NCBI GenBank assembly: GCA_030684575.1
Contig: JAUXVD010000010.1
Span: 1-32,575 of the forward strand
Direction of reading: 5' to 3'
DNA length: 32,575 bases
DNA from: Nitrospirota bacterium
Lineage (GTDB): Bacteria > Nitrospirota > Nitrospiria > Nitrospirales > Nitrospiraceae
The notes below the pieces were generated by a model. That model saw only the letters and a program-made list of their open reading frames with translations. It did not search any database and had not been told where the DNA came from. Each line of letters begins with the position of its first letter. Within the stretch, counting starts at the first letter, position 1. A program made the position numbers and the translations under genes. Below are positions 15,928-24,186 of this stretch, piece after piece.

Positions 15928-18232
15928 TGGGGGCTGGAAATTGAATCCTTCTCGCCTACCTGAGGAACCCATGGATCCCGAGCTAATGCCCGTGGGCCGA
16001 TTCCTCGGCCTGCGCACAAAGTTCGTTCTATTTTTCAGCCTCATTCTTATCATGGCCTGCTCCACCCTGAGCTGGTACTACGTCGAAGAACGGCGCGAGG
16101 CGATGACCGGCAACCTTCAGCAGTTGGGCACGATCCTCCTGACGAACGTGGTGCGCAACGAACATTTCCGCTATGCGGGCCTCGTCGCGGAAGATCGCGC
16201 CACACTCCAACAATTCATCGATGGCCTCATGGCGGTCCAGGATGTGGTGTATGTGGTCATCACCGGCCAGGACGGCACGGTGCTCGCCCAGAACACGAAG
16301 GGAGCACGCCACTCTTCCGGCAGTCTGGTGCGCTCCATCGATCGTCCGTTGTACCCGACCCCTCAGATTGCAAAAGACCTCTTCCGCCCGTCACGCACCA
16401 GTCCCCAGATGACGCGACTCGCCATCTCAAACGCACTCGGCAACCGGTTTGCCTGGGAAGAAGTCGTCTACGATTTGGCTCTGCCGGTGCTGCGCTCGGT
16501 AAGAAGCGTCAGCCCGCTGCAGCCCTTGTCTCTCCATCTGGATGAAACACTTTCGCTCGCATCCCCGATCGAGCCGGCCCTCGTGTCCGGAGTCGTGCAA
16601 ATAGGATTGACCGATGCGCACCTGAAACACGAGCTCGCGACGATGATCAGAAACATTTTTCTCCTCACGGCCCTCATCATCGCCGCAGGCATGTTGGGCG
16701 CCCACCTCCTCACCCTCCGCATCACGAAACCGTTGAGGCAACTGGCCGACGTGGCGAGACAAGTCGCTGAGGGCCAGTCGCCCATGCCTCTCGCCCCCTC
16801 CACGCGCGACGAAGTCGGACAGCTGACAAGTATGTTTAACCTCATGACCCGTTCGTTAGAGGAACGAAGGCTCTCCATCACCGGGAACCTCGCCACCATC
16901 AAACACCAGGTCGGCCAATTGACCACGTTGCATGAAGCGAGTGCGGCCATCGCGAGGACGCTGGACCTGAACCTGCTCCTCAACACCGTCCTGCAGCTCC
17001 TGATCGAGAACCTGGGTTTTACACGCATGCTCTTGATGCTGCGCAATCCCGAACGAAACACGGCTTATGTGGCCCAGGTCGCGGGAGTCCCGCCGGACAT
17101 CGCGGAGGCAGCCCGTGAACTCGACCTGCCGATCCAGAGCGACGGCAGCCTCCAAGCCGACCTGCTGGTTGACGGCACACCCCTGCTCATCCTAAATCTG
17201 AATGACGTAACGGACCGCATGCACATGCCGATACTGGAATTGGCTCGCCGCATCGGAGTGAATTCGTTCGTGGCCGTACCGCTCCAGAGCCACAATCAGA
17301 TACTCGGATATCTGGCCGCCGACCGGGGCGCACAGCCCTGCACGGACGAGGATCTCCATATGCTGCTGACGATTGCCCGCCATGTGGCCGCAGCCATCGA
17401 CAACGCCAGAGCCTATTCCCATCTCGAAGAGCTCACGCAGCATCTCGAAGAACGCATCACGGATCGCACGTGTGAGTTGTCGAAAGCCAACGAACGGCTC
17501 CAGGAACAGGATCGGCGGCGATCGTTGTTTCTTTCCGTTGCGTCGCACGAATTACGCACCCCCATGACCGTGATCAGAAGCTTTGCGGACAATATGCGCG
17601 ACGGGATCGCGGGGCCGGTGAGCGACCAGCAAGTCACCTACCTCACACGCATCGAGCACAACCTGAATCGGCTCACCAGAATCATCAATCAACTCCTCGA
17701 TTGGTCGCGCCTTGAGTCGCAAAAGGAAGTCCTCTGTCTCAAACCGGTCTGCATTGAAACCACGGCCCTCCTGGTGGCCGATAGTTTGCGCACCGTGGCG
17801 GCTGAAAAAACGATCGCCCTCGACATCGTCCATTCGGATGGACTTCCAGCAGTCTTGGGCGACCCCGATAAACTGGAACAGATTCTCTGGAACCTGATCG
17901 GCAACGCGATCAAGTTTACCCCGCCCGGCGGCCGCATTACCGTCGACTTCCGAGCGATCCCCGAAGGTTTCATCCAAACCTGCGTCGCCGACAACGGCTG
18001 CGGGATCGACCAGGCTCATCTCGAAAAACTCTTTCAGGAATTCTCGAAAGTGCCGTCGGCGCTCCCCGCCGTTCAGGGCGCGCAGCTCGGCCTCTTCATT
18101 ACGAAAAGCCTGGTGGCGATGCATCGCGGACGTATTTGGGTCGAAAGCACACTTGGAGCCGGCACGCGCTTGTATTTCACGATGCCGATTGCGTCTTCAC
18201 CAGAAGAAACCCGTGCTAAGAGCGGCGGATAA
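15914..18232 (+). CDS. Membrane sensor histidine kinase (HAMP-GAF-HisKA-HATPase)
   Basis: This 772-residue kinase starts inside the end of the binding-protein gene (14-bp overlap). ATG 15971, with GAGGA just upstream, is an alternative. TM1 is at about 35-55, followed by an extracytoplasmic sensor region (about 56-240, with YVVITGQDGTVLAQ resembling a Cache/PAS-like strand) and TM2 at about 245-265. The cytoplasmic part is HAMP (about 267-320), GAF (about 335-490), a coiled linker, HisKA with autophosphorylated H545 (SHELRTP, codon 17546-17548), and HATPase_c (about 625-760; N box NLIGNAIKFT, G1 DNGCGID). G2 is divergent: VQGAQLGLFITKSL replaces the usual GTGLGL. Likely partners are the overlapping binding protein upstream and the NtrC-type regulator 71 bp downstream. 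Confidence 0.92.
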   Translation: MKRINGGWKLNPSRLPEEPMDPELMPVGRFLGLRTKFVLFFSLILIMACSTLSWYYVEERREAMTGNLQQLGTILLTNVVRNEHFRYAGLVAEDRATLQQFIDGLMAVQDVVYVVITGQDGTVLAQNTKGARHSSGSLVRSIDRPLYPTPQIAKDLFRPSRTSPQMTRLAISNALGNRFAWEEVVYDLALPVLRSVRSVSPLQPLSLHLDETLSLASPIEPALVSGVVQIGLTDAHLKHELATMIRNIFLLTALIIAAGMLGAHLLTLRITKPLRQLADVARQVAEGQSPMPLAPSTRDEVGQLTSMFNLMTRSLEERRLSITGNLATIKHQVGQLTTLHEASAAIARTLDLNLLLNTVLQLLIENLGFTRMLLMLRNPERNTAYVAQVAGVPPDIAEAARELDLPIQSDGSLQADLLVDGTPLLILNLNDVTDRMHMPILELARRIGVNSFVAVPLQSHNQILGYLAADRGAQPCTDEDLHMLLTIARHVAAAIDNARAYSHLEELTQHLEERITDRTCELSKANERLQEQDRRRSLFLSVASHELRTPMTVIRSFADNMRDGIAGPVSDQQVTYLTRIEHNLNRLTRIINQLLDWSRLESQKEVLCLKPVCIETTALLVADSLRTVAAEKTIALDIVHSDGLPAVLGDPDKLEQILWNLIGNAIKFTPPGGRITVDFRAIPEGFIQTCVADNGCGIDQAHLEKLFQEFSKVPSALPAVQGAQLGLFITKSLVAMHRGRIWVESTLGAGTRLYFTMPIASSPEETRAKSGG

Positions 18233-18303
18233 AAGAGAGGAGTATATTTTCTCGTGCCTAAGGTCTACACTTTCACTCGACATCCACTATCGCGGCAGAC
18301 ACC

Positions 18304-19770
18304 ATGCGCGCCAAAATCCTAATCGTCGACGACGATCGCGATATTCTTCTCGGACTCGAGAATCGTATCACCTGGATGGGGCACGAGCCTGTCACAGCCG
18401 ACAACGGCACGGACGCGTTGCGGCTGATCGAGCAGGGAGAATTCGATCTTGTCCTCCTGGATCTGGAGCTGCCGTTCCTCTCGGGTCTGGACATCCTAGA
18501 GCGGGTAAGAGCCAATACGCACAACGAGCAACGGACCGAACGGGCCATCAGCACCACCTACACCACACCGCTCATCGTCATCCTGACCGCCTTCGGCACC
18601 ATCGAGCGTGCCGTGCATGCCATGCAACTCGGCGCATTCGACTTCCTGGCAAAACCGTTCAGCGCCGACCATTTGACGGTTGTCGTGCAAAAAGCCCTCA
18701 CCACCGTGGCACTGCAACGTCAAGTCGATGTGCTTCGTCAAGAAGTCGACGATCGTTATGAGCATCTCGTCGGGGCCAACGCCAAGATGGCCGTCCAACT
18801 CAGGATCGCCAAACAAGCGTCCACGTCCGACGTGACCGTCCTCCTGCTCGGAGAAACCGGAACGGGAAAGGAAGTCGTCGCCCGCGCCATTCATCGATGG
18901 AGCCCGCGCCGTTCCAAACCATTTGTGGCGGTCAATTGTGCGTCCCTGCCGGAACAACTCCTCGAGAACGAACTATTCGGACACGAAAAGGGGTCCTTCA
19001 CCGGGGCGGTCAAACGAGAACCGGGAAAAATCGAAGTCGCAGAAGGCGGGACGGTGTTTCTCGATGAAATCGGAGATATGCCGCTGCTCTTGCAAAGCCG
19101 CCTCCTGCGGGTCCTCCAGGATCAAACGTTCTATCGTGTGGGTGGAACGCAGCCGGTTCACACCAATGTGCGGTTCATCGCGGCCACGAATAACGATATT
19201 CGTCGCGCGATCCAACAAGGCACATTCCGTGAAGATCTCTACTATCGACTAGCCGTGATCTCCGTCACCCTCACGCCCCTGCGTGAACGACTGGACGATA
19301 TCCCGGCACTCGCCCAGCATTTTCTCAATCGCGGGGTCAGAATGGGGATGCACCGCCCCTGTACCCTCAGTGACCAATCCCTACAGGCATTGCAACAGTA
19401 TCAATGGCCCGGCAATGTCCGCGAGTTGGAGAATGTGCTGACACGCGCCCTCATCTTATGCCCCGAGGATATCCTGATGCCCGCATGCCTGCATCTATCA
19501 GATGCGCCGTTCCCCTCGGCAACCGATGCCGAAACAGGCACACCGCTCCGCCTCTATCATGAAAGCGTGGAAGCCTATAGTCGGAAAATCATCGAAGCCG
19601 CGCTACGCAGGAATGGGTGGAACCAAACCAGAGCCGCCGAAGAGCTTGGCCTTCAACGAACCTACCTGACAAAACTGCTCCGGCAGAAAGACATACCAGG
19701 CAGAGCCCCTACGGGACCAGCCTCATCATCCGTGGACGATACACCGAGACAGGATTCTCGATACCCGTGA
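18304..19770 (+). CDS. NtrC-family sigma-54-dependent response regulator
   Basis: This 488-residue regulator has a receiver (1-125), an AAA+ domain (about 155-390) and a Fis-type HTH (about 425-468, NQTRAAEELGLQRTYLTKLL). In the receiver D53 is the phosphorylation site and K117 the switch Lys. An insertion of roughly 12 residues lies before its fourth strand (ANTHNEQRTERAISTTYTT). The AAA+ domain has Walker A GETGTGKE (183-190), sigma-54 contact loop GSFTGA (230-235, Ser for the usual first Ala), Walker B LDEIGD (D254, E255) and the arginine-finger region FREDLYYRL. It should activate sigma-54 promoters when phosphorylated by the upstream kinase. Target genes are not visible. No strong -24/-12 (GG-N10-GC) promoter was identified by eye near the neighbouring genes, though a motif search was not possible. 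Confidence 0.95.
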   Translation: MRAKILIVDDDRDILLGLENRITWMGHEPVTADNGTDALRLIEQGEFDLVLLDLELPFLSGLDILERVRANTHNEQRTERAISTTYTTPLIVILTAFGTIERAVHAMQLGAFDFLAKPFSADHLTVVVQKALTTVALQRQVDVLRQEVDDRYEHLVGANAKMAVQLRIAKQASTSDVTVLLLGETGTGKEVVARAIHRWSPRRSKPFVAVNCASLPEQLLENELFGHEKGSFTGAVKREPGKIEVAEGGTVFLDEIGDMPLLLQSRLLRVLQDQTFYRVGGTQPVHTNVRFIAATNNDIRRAIQQGTFREDLYYRLAVISVTLTPLRERLDDIPALAQHFLNRGVRMGMHRPCTLSDQSLQALQQYQWPGNVRELENVLTRALILCPEDILMPACLHLSDAPFPSATDAETGTPLRLYHESVEAYSRKIIEAALRRNGWNQTRAAEELGLQRTYLTKLLRQKDIPGRAPTGPASSSVDDTPRQDSRYP

Positions 19771-19860
19771 CGCGTCTCTCGTAAAGCGTGACGCGCAATC
19801 CGAAGACGACAAGTCCGAAGACTTCAGCCTCAGTCCGCCACCGTCAATCGTGAGCCGGCC

Positions 19861-20229
19861 TTACTTGTCCGAGTGGTAGCGCATGCGGGTGCCGTGGAGG
19901 AGAGAGAGTTCGATCTCACTGGCGGTCAGTTCTGGCGGAAAGTAGACGCCTGAAATCTTTGCGGCGTTGATGCTGGCGCCATCAAGCCTGGCATTTCGAA
20001 AATCGATGCTGCGCAGGTCCGACTGACGGAAGTAACAGTCGGTGAAATCCAACCCATCGGTATCCAACCCTCGGAGATCCAGATCTCGCAGATCGCACCC
20101 CCGCAGATCGACCTTCTCTCCCGAGGCTTTTTTGGCATTGAATTCAGTGATGCAGCCTTCGCGAAGCAGGAGATACATCGGGTCATTGGGACTGCGCAGT
20201 TTAGTACGGGCTGGATTATTCGCGTCCAT
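19861..20229 (-). CDS. Pentapeptide-repeat protein
   Basis: This 122-residue protein contains consecutive A(D/N)LxX-type pentapeptides (about residues 40-92: VDLRG, CDLRD, LDLRG, LDTDG, LDFTD, then SDLRS, IDFRN, ARLDG, ASINA). These form roughly two to three coils of a right-handed quadrilateral beta-helix. An N-terminal helix with DPMYLLLREG precedes it, and a short tail (LTASEIELSLLHGTRMRY) follows. There is no signal peptide or TM segment, so it is probably cytoplasmic. The start has GGAGA about 4 nt upstream. It is convergent with the NtrC-type gene (90-bp gap) and separated by a palindromic element from the next minus-strand gene. Pentapeptide proteins range from gyrase-protecting DNA mimics to scaffolds; this one is too short to assign. 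Confidence 0.85.
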   Translation of the reverse strand: MDANNPARTKLRSPNDPMYLLLREGCITEFNAKKASGEKVDLRGCDLRDLDLRGLDTDGLDFTDCYFRQSDLRSIDFRNARLDGASINAAKISGVYFPPELTASEIELSLLHGTRMRYHSDK

Positions 20230-20420
20230 GAGTCTCCGATCGTAATCGCTCTATGAGTCGTATCGGAACATTCCCGACCGACTTGAGTGGGGTGCGGCCG
20301 CCTGGAACGTGAGTGAGACATCACTTCGGTTCATCCATAACTCCAAGAGCTGCAGCTCCGGGAGGGCATGATGCTCAAACAGTTCGGCCAACAAGACCAC
20401 CATCATCCATCACGCGCTAA

Positions 20421-20511
20421 GGGGTAGCTGGGATGATCCAACTGCGCGCGTCCAACGAGGGCCTTCCCAGGCCGCGCGTTGCGCGAGCACGGGGATCGTC
20501 CCAGCTACCCC
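20421..20511. repeat. 91-bp palindromic element with 19-bp terminal inverted repeats
   Basis: Left arm 20421-20439 (GGGGTAGCTGGGATGATCC) and right arm 20493-20511 pair over all 19 positions, with one G.U (U20434 with G20498) as RNA. Inside, CAAC...GCGCG (439-448) pairs with CGCGC...GTTG (473-481) around a small GGCCT-TCCC-AGGCC hairpin (460-473). The element lies 14 bp beyond the stop codon of the REC-HATPase gene. It could act as a bidirectional terminator: a T5 tract follows on the + strand at 20516-20520, the direction opposite to the nearest gene. It could also be a non-coding mobile palindrome (REP/MITE-like). No coding capacity. Confidence 0.7.
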
Positions 20512-20525
20512 GCCATTTTTCAGCA

Positions 20526-21422
20526 TCATCCCAGGCGAACCGCGAACGTGACCTCATTACCCTTCTCGTTATAACGAAGGTCGGGGAAGAACGACTGCGT
20601 GAGGAAGATGCCGCGCCCGCTGGCATCCCCTGTCGGACAGGCATCAAGACGAAGGTTCCCACGCGACTTCCAATTGAATCCCTTTCCATCATCGGCAATC
20701 TGGTACGTCAACGTCTGTTCCCGCTTGTCGTAGATCGCACGGATCGTGACCCGCCGGTCTCGGAAACGGACGTCCTGCCGGCGTTGCTGAATCAACGCGT
20801 CATATTGGTCTTTCGCCATCGCCTCAATCTTGTCGCGATACCGAAGTTCGAGGCAGCCATGTTCGACCGCATTCATCACGAGCTCTTGCAATGCGGCTCG
20901 AAGATGGAGTTGCCGTGCCTCCATCAGCCCCATCGCCGTCCCTTGAATGAGCCAGGTGACCGTACTCTCGACGTAATTCGTGTCGGGACCCATGACCAGC
21001 ACATACTCCAGCCGTTCGACGCCCGGCGCATCGTCCACAGAGGCAGGCAGCGAATGAATCGCCCGCTGCAAGACCTGCGCAAAGGCCTCCTCATGAATCG
21101 GTTGCTGCATATAATCCAGGGCGCCGGCGCGCAACCCCTCCATCGTCGAGTCATCATGACCTGCGTCGGTGAGAAGCACGACGGGGCAGGTCGGACGGCG
21201 CTCACGAATCTGCTTCACCAGCGTCATCCCCTCCTGATCCGGCAGAAAAAGGTCCATAATCACGATATCGGGCTGCGTCATGTCGAACGTCGTCAAGCCA
21301 AGTGCCGGGGTCGTCGCAGCGATCACCGAATGACCCTTCGCCCGCGCATGCTCCAGAATCACCGTCTGGGTATCGGGGTTGTCTGCCACAACAAGTAACG
21401 TACGCGACGGTGTGGCGGTCAT
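20526..21422 (-). CDS. Receiver fused to RsbW-like anti-sigma HATPase
   Basis: The preferred start is ATG 21422, which overlaps the HPt stop in an ATGA arrangement and has GGAGG 9 nt upstream. ATG 21431 is in frame but lies directly against the GGAGG. The 298-residue protein has an N-terminal receiver (about 7-125) with D57 retained. The paired acidic position is A13-D14, and the switch Lys is replaced by Gln (Q107 in MQQP). The C-terminal part (about 150-298) is a GHKL/HATPase_c domain without HisKA: N box ALQELVMNAVEHG, G1 DDGKGF, and G2 GDASGRGIFLTQSF. This layout is typical of RsbW/SpoIIAB-like Ser/Thr kinases that phosphorylate STAS antagonists. The nearby STAS protein is its likely partner, making it the switch component of a partner-switch module. 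Confidence 0.88.
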   Translation of the reverse strand: MTATPSRTLLVVADNPDTQTVILEHARAKGHSVIAATTPALGLTTFDMTQPDIVIMDLFLPDQEGMTLVKQIRERRPTCPVVLLTDAGHDDSTMEGLRAGALDYMQQPIHEEAFAQVLQRAIHSLPASVDDAPGVERLEYVLVMGPDTNYVESTVTWLIQGTAMGLMEARQLHLRAALQELVMNAVEHGCLELRYRDKIEAMAKDQYDALIQQRRQDVRFRDRRVTIRAIYDKREQTLTYQIADDGKGFNWKSRGNLRLDACPTGDASGRGIFLTQSFFPDLRYNEKGNEVTFAVRLG

Positions 21423-21790
21423 GATGGGCATCCTCCGGCGATCAAATCCCGAAGCGCAGCATGCACCTCGGCCAAGCGTATGTCGACATCCGTGCAGACC
21501 GCCGAGGCCTCAGCAAACGCCCCTTGCCGGCCTAACTCTTCCAACCGCCTGGCGCTCTCGTACAGACGCGGCGCGCATATCTCCAGCACCGATCCCTTCA
21601 GTTTATGCGACGCGGCCACCAGTCCGGCTTGGTCCTGCCGCCCCAACGCCGCACGAGCGGCCGAGGCCTCCTTCGTGCTTTCCTGCACAAAAAGTCCGGC
21701 TAAGAAGATGAGCAATTCCTGGTCTCCATCCACCCGGTTCAAGGCCTCGGATAGATTGAACACTGCATTCGTATCCATTGGGCTTTCCAT
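21419..21790 (-). CDS. Stand-alone HPt phosphotransfer protein
   Basis: A small single-domain HPt protein of 123 residues from the ATG at 21790. A TTG at 21799 and an ATG at 21778 (GGAAAG just upstream) are alternatives. The motif AASHKLKGSVLEICAPRL contains the phosphorylatable histidine (H62 from the 21790 start) followed by the usual LKGS. Flanking helices match the four-helix HPt bundle. It begins just after the REC-SpoIIE phosphatase gene and ends in an ATGA overlap with the REC-HATPase gene. It is therefore translated with two receiver proteins of the partner switch. The hybrid kinase of the same strand has two receivers but no HPt, so this protein can complete a phosphorelay from that kinase. 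Confidence 0.88.
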   Translation of the reverse strand: MESPMDTNAVFNLSEALNRVDGDQELLIFLAGLFVQESTKEASAARAALGRQDQAGLVAASHKLKGSVLEICAPRLYESARRLEELGRQGAFAEASAVCTDVDIRLAEVHAALRDLIAGGCPS

Positions 21791-21795
21791 CTCAA

Positions 21796-23040
21796 TCAAA
21801 TACTGAGTTCCACCCCGACGACCGCCGCGTCATCGATGAAATCGCACTGCTCTTGCCACCGTCTCGCTTCGGTGAAGCAATGGGCAATCGTGGTCCCGAG
21901 CGGCGCATGCGCCTGCGTCTCAATCGCTTGCTGAAACCGCCAGCGCCCCCAGGGCTCCCCGGATGGGGACGGCGCTTCGTAAATACCGTCGCTCAGCAAG
22001 AAGAGCCGATCCGCCTGCTCCAACGTAATCCTATCCCCCGCAAAACCCGCGGATGGGTCGAATCCGAGTGGAGAGGAGGGACGCGTCAGCCATCTCGAAG
22101 AATGTGCTGCCCCACTGAGGAGTGCGCCATGATGCCCCGCCGACGCATAGGACAGGCTGCGGGTGGGCACATGGAGCTGCCCGACCCATAACGTGAAGTA
22201 TTCCCCCTCGGCGCTCAAGGGAAACCGCCGGTTGGCTTCGGACAATACTGTGACCGGATCGTACGAACCCAGTAATTGCAGGATGTTATCCACTCGCAGA
22301 AACGTCATCAACGACGCCGAACGCAGGGCGGCAGCCACTCCATGTCCCGAGGCATCGAGAATATAGAGGCCCAGGCTCTCCGTATCGATGGGCTCCACAC
22401 TGAACAAATCGCCGCCCAAGGTCAGCGCCGGCTGATACTCCCACGCGAGAGAGATGCCGGGTGCGGGGCTCCCGGGAGGAGGCAGCAACGACTGGACGAA
22501 GGCGGCGGCCGACTGCAGATCCGCTTCCATCTCCGTCTGCTTCGTTTGGAGCAGGGACATGGACAACTCCAGCTGAGTGCCAGTCATTTCCAGCTCGCGC
22601 ACCAATCGGCTGGTGCGCAGACCGGCCAGCACCCGTGCGCTGGTTTCCTGCTTACTCGCAGATTTACTCAGAAAATCGTCGGCGCCTCGCGCCAGCCCTT
22701 CGGCAATCTGCGCCGGCTGATCGTGGGCAGTCATCAGCAAGATATGGCTGGATTTCAGCAGAGGATCGCGGCGTACCGTTTCGCAAAACGTGGGGCCGTC
22801 CATCTCCGGCATCATCCAATCGACGATGATCAGATCGGGACGTTCGCGCCCAGCCACGTCAAGCGCCTCTCGTCCGTTTCCTGCCTCCAACACCCGATGC
22901 CCCAACCGCTTGAGCCGCGCCGCCATGCTCGCCCGCGTCACCGGTTCATCTTCCACCAGCAGAATGGTCGCGGCGATGGTACAGGGAAGAGCCGACGAAC
23001 TGAAGGATCGAACCGTCTGTTGGGTTGAGTCGTCATTCAT
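21796..23040 (-). CDS. Receiver-controlled PP2C/SpoIIE phosphatase (RsbU-like)
   Basis: This 414-residue protein has an N-terminal receiver (about 24-145; D74 in VDWMMPEMDG, T104, K126, with Ser instead of Pro after K126). A coiled linker follows (about 145-185; LVRELEMTGTQLELSMSLLQTKQTEMEADL). The SpoIIE phosphatase domain runs from about 190 to 414, with metal-binding GGD (209-211), DASGHG (D229) and LSDGIYEA motifs and the terminal DDAAVVGV strand. Such enzymes dephosphorylate STAS antagonists when their receiver is phosphorylated. The STAS gene lies 27 bp upstream and the RsbW-like kinase two genes downstream. The residues needed for receiver and phosphatase activity appear present. Confidence 0.93.
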   Translation of the reverse strand: MNDDSTQQTVRSFSSSALPCTIAATILLVEDEPVTRASMAARLKRLGHRVLEAGNGREALDVAGRERPDLIIVDWMMPEMDGPTFCETVRRDPLLKSSHILLMTAHDQPAQIAEGLARGADDFLSKSASKQETSARVLAGLRTSRLVRELEMTGTQLELSMSLLQTKQTEMEADLQSAAAFVQSLLPPPGSPAPGISLAWEYQPALTLGGDLFSVEPIDTESLGLYILDASGHGVAAALRSASLMTFLRVDNILQLLGSYDPVTVLSEANRRFPLSAEGEYFTLWVGQLHVPTRSLSYASAGHHGALLSGAAHSSRWLTRPSSPLGFDPSAGFAGDRITLEQADRLFLLSDGIYEAPSPSGEPWGRWRFQQAIETQAHAPLGTTIAHCFTEARRWQEQCDFIDDAAVVGVELSI

Positions 23041-23067
23041 GATCCTGCACCTTCGTGATCGGAGTGG

Positions 23068-23406
23068 TTACGCCGCGCGCGCCGTCAGCGCGTCCCCCTC
23101 GGTCTCATAAATCGGAATCATTTTTGGAATATTCGCCAGGCTCAGGATTTCCCGAACATAACTCTGCGGCTTGAGAAGGCTGAGCTGCGCCTGTTGAAGC
23201 TTGAAGCTCTGCGAGAGAAGGACGAGTAGCCCGAGACCAGAGCTATCCACGAATCGAACCTGCTCCAGGTTCACAATCAGGTGCTGGCAATTCCGGCTCT
23301 TCACCTGTTCGACGGCAGTCTTGAAGGCCGCCCGATTACTGTAGGTGAGATCGCCTTTCACATCCAAGACCATGGCGTCCTTCACGGCACGCTGTGTGAT
23401 TTCCAT
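23068..23406 (-). CDS. STAS-domain anti-sigma factor antagonist (SpoIIAA/RsbV-like)
   Basis: This 112-residue protein is a single STAS domain. The motif VRFVDSSGLGLLVLL contains the conserved phosphorylation serine (S55/S56 in DSSG). The phosphorylated serine of SpoIIAA aligns with the second of the pair. The N-terminal MEITQRAVKDAMVLDVKGDLTY and IVNLEQV strands are typical. The start has AAAGGA 8 nt upstream. It is the first gene of a tight group with the REC-SpoIIE phosphatase, HPt and REC-HATPase genes, so all three classical partner-switch components are encoded together. When unphosphorylated it should bind the RsbW-like kinase. No sigma factor is encoded in the window, so the final target is open. 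Confidence 0.95.
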   Translation of the reverse strand: MEITQRAVKDAMVLDVKGDLTYSNRAAFKTAVEQVKSRNCQHLIVNLEQVRFVDSSGLGLLVLLSQSFKLQQAQLSLLKPQSYVREILSLANIPKMIPIYETEGDALTARAA

Positions 23407-23560
23407 GAACGGGTCCTTTCATTGCATTACGCACAAGTGAGGTCGTTCGCGTCCGCGCCTGCCGCACGCGTCTGTCAGGCCGCTCGGGAGAGACGGTTCG
23501 CGTAGGCGCACATCGCCCCATGTACCCCTCGATACTCTATCGGTCGGTTACTGTCGATTC

Positions 23561-24025
23561 TTAACCAGCCGGATACCATACCAACAATAGGAGGTAGACC
23601 AGATAGGCCGTCGCCATGGTGCCGGAGAAGGTCCAGACCAGCAGCTGCCCCAGACGGCGATGCCGCGACAGTCTGGAGGACATGGCCCCCACACTCCCGT
23701 GGCGAATCCGATGGAGCCCCATATAGAGGTTGTAGCCGCCGAGACCGATCGTCGTCACCGCCAGCGCCATGTGCACCGAGAACAACGGCACATACAGCGT
23801 CCAGTACTGCCGGTCCGTCCCCCCAAATCGTTCGCGCCCGAAGAGCACTTGTTTCAAGACATAGGCCACGAGCCAGATCCCGACGATCGTACAGGCCACG
23901 ATCATCCGCCGTGAATGATGCGACACCTCATGCTGCCTGGCGGATCGCACGCCGGCCATCGCCACCAGATAGGCCGCCGTCAGGCTGATCAGCACGCCGT
24001 ACCAAAGCCCAGTCTTTATGTCCAT
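23561..24025 (-). CDS. DUF420-like four-helix membrane protein
   Basis: The start chosen is ATG 24025, with GGAGGG 4 nt upstream. ATG 24028 and TTG 24037 also fit. The 154-residue protein has four predicted TM helices (about 5-25, 42-62, 80-104, 126-150). Conserved-looking His residues flank the helices: HHSRRM before TM2 and SVHMALA in TM3, with RHRRLGQ before TM4. That pattern resembles the DUF420 family, whose members are found near cytochrome oxidase genes and have been linked to oxidase assembly. No respiratory genes adjoin it here; it sits between signalling genes on the same strand. The family call is made by pattern and could be wrong. The polytopic membrane nature is clear. Confidence 0.65.
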   Translation of the reverse strand: MDIKTGLWYGVLISLTAAYLVAMAGVRSARQHEVSHHSRRMIVACTIVGIWLVAYVLKQVLFGRERFGGTDRQYWTLYVPLFSVHMALAVTTIGLGGYNLYMGLHRIRHGSVGAMSSRLSRHRRLGQLLVWTFSGTMATAYLVYLLLLVWYPAG

Positions 24026-24186
24026 CATGCCCTCCAACGACGCAGGAGAGATGCCTGCCGCTGACTGCTCTATCGGTTGGGCAAGCCCCTGGCTGAATGT
24101 CCAACGTCAGCTCCTCAATGCACTGCGGGCATGGTCGGCCTGACAGCTGTGAACGCAAGAGCCGGACCAACAAGCAAAGCGCGGCC

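Noticed and set aside
19771-19860. Repeated GTGACGCG and an AAGTC/GACTT mini-hairpin between convergent genes
   Set aside because: The GTGACGCG copies are direct, not inverted, and the 5-bp stem is too weak to call a terminator.
20433-21398. 321-codon + strand frame over the REC-HATPase gene
   Set aside because: The minus strand encodes an obvious REC plus HATPase_c. The + product is Arg/His/Leu-rich antisense translation and also runs across the palindromic element.
22276-23028. 250-codon + strand frame over the REC-SpoIIE gene
   Set aside because: Antisense shadow of a well-supported phosphatase gene; no ribosome-binding site or domain.
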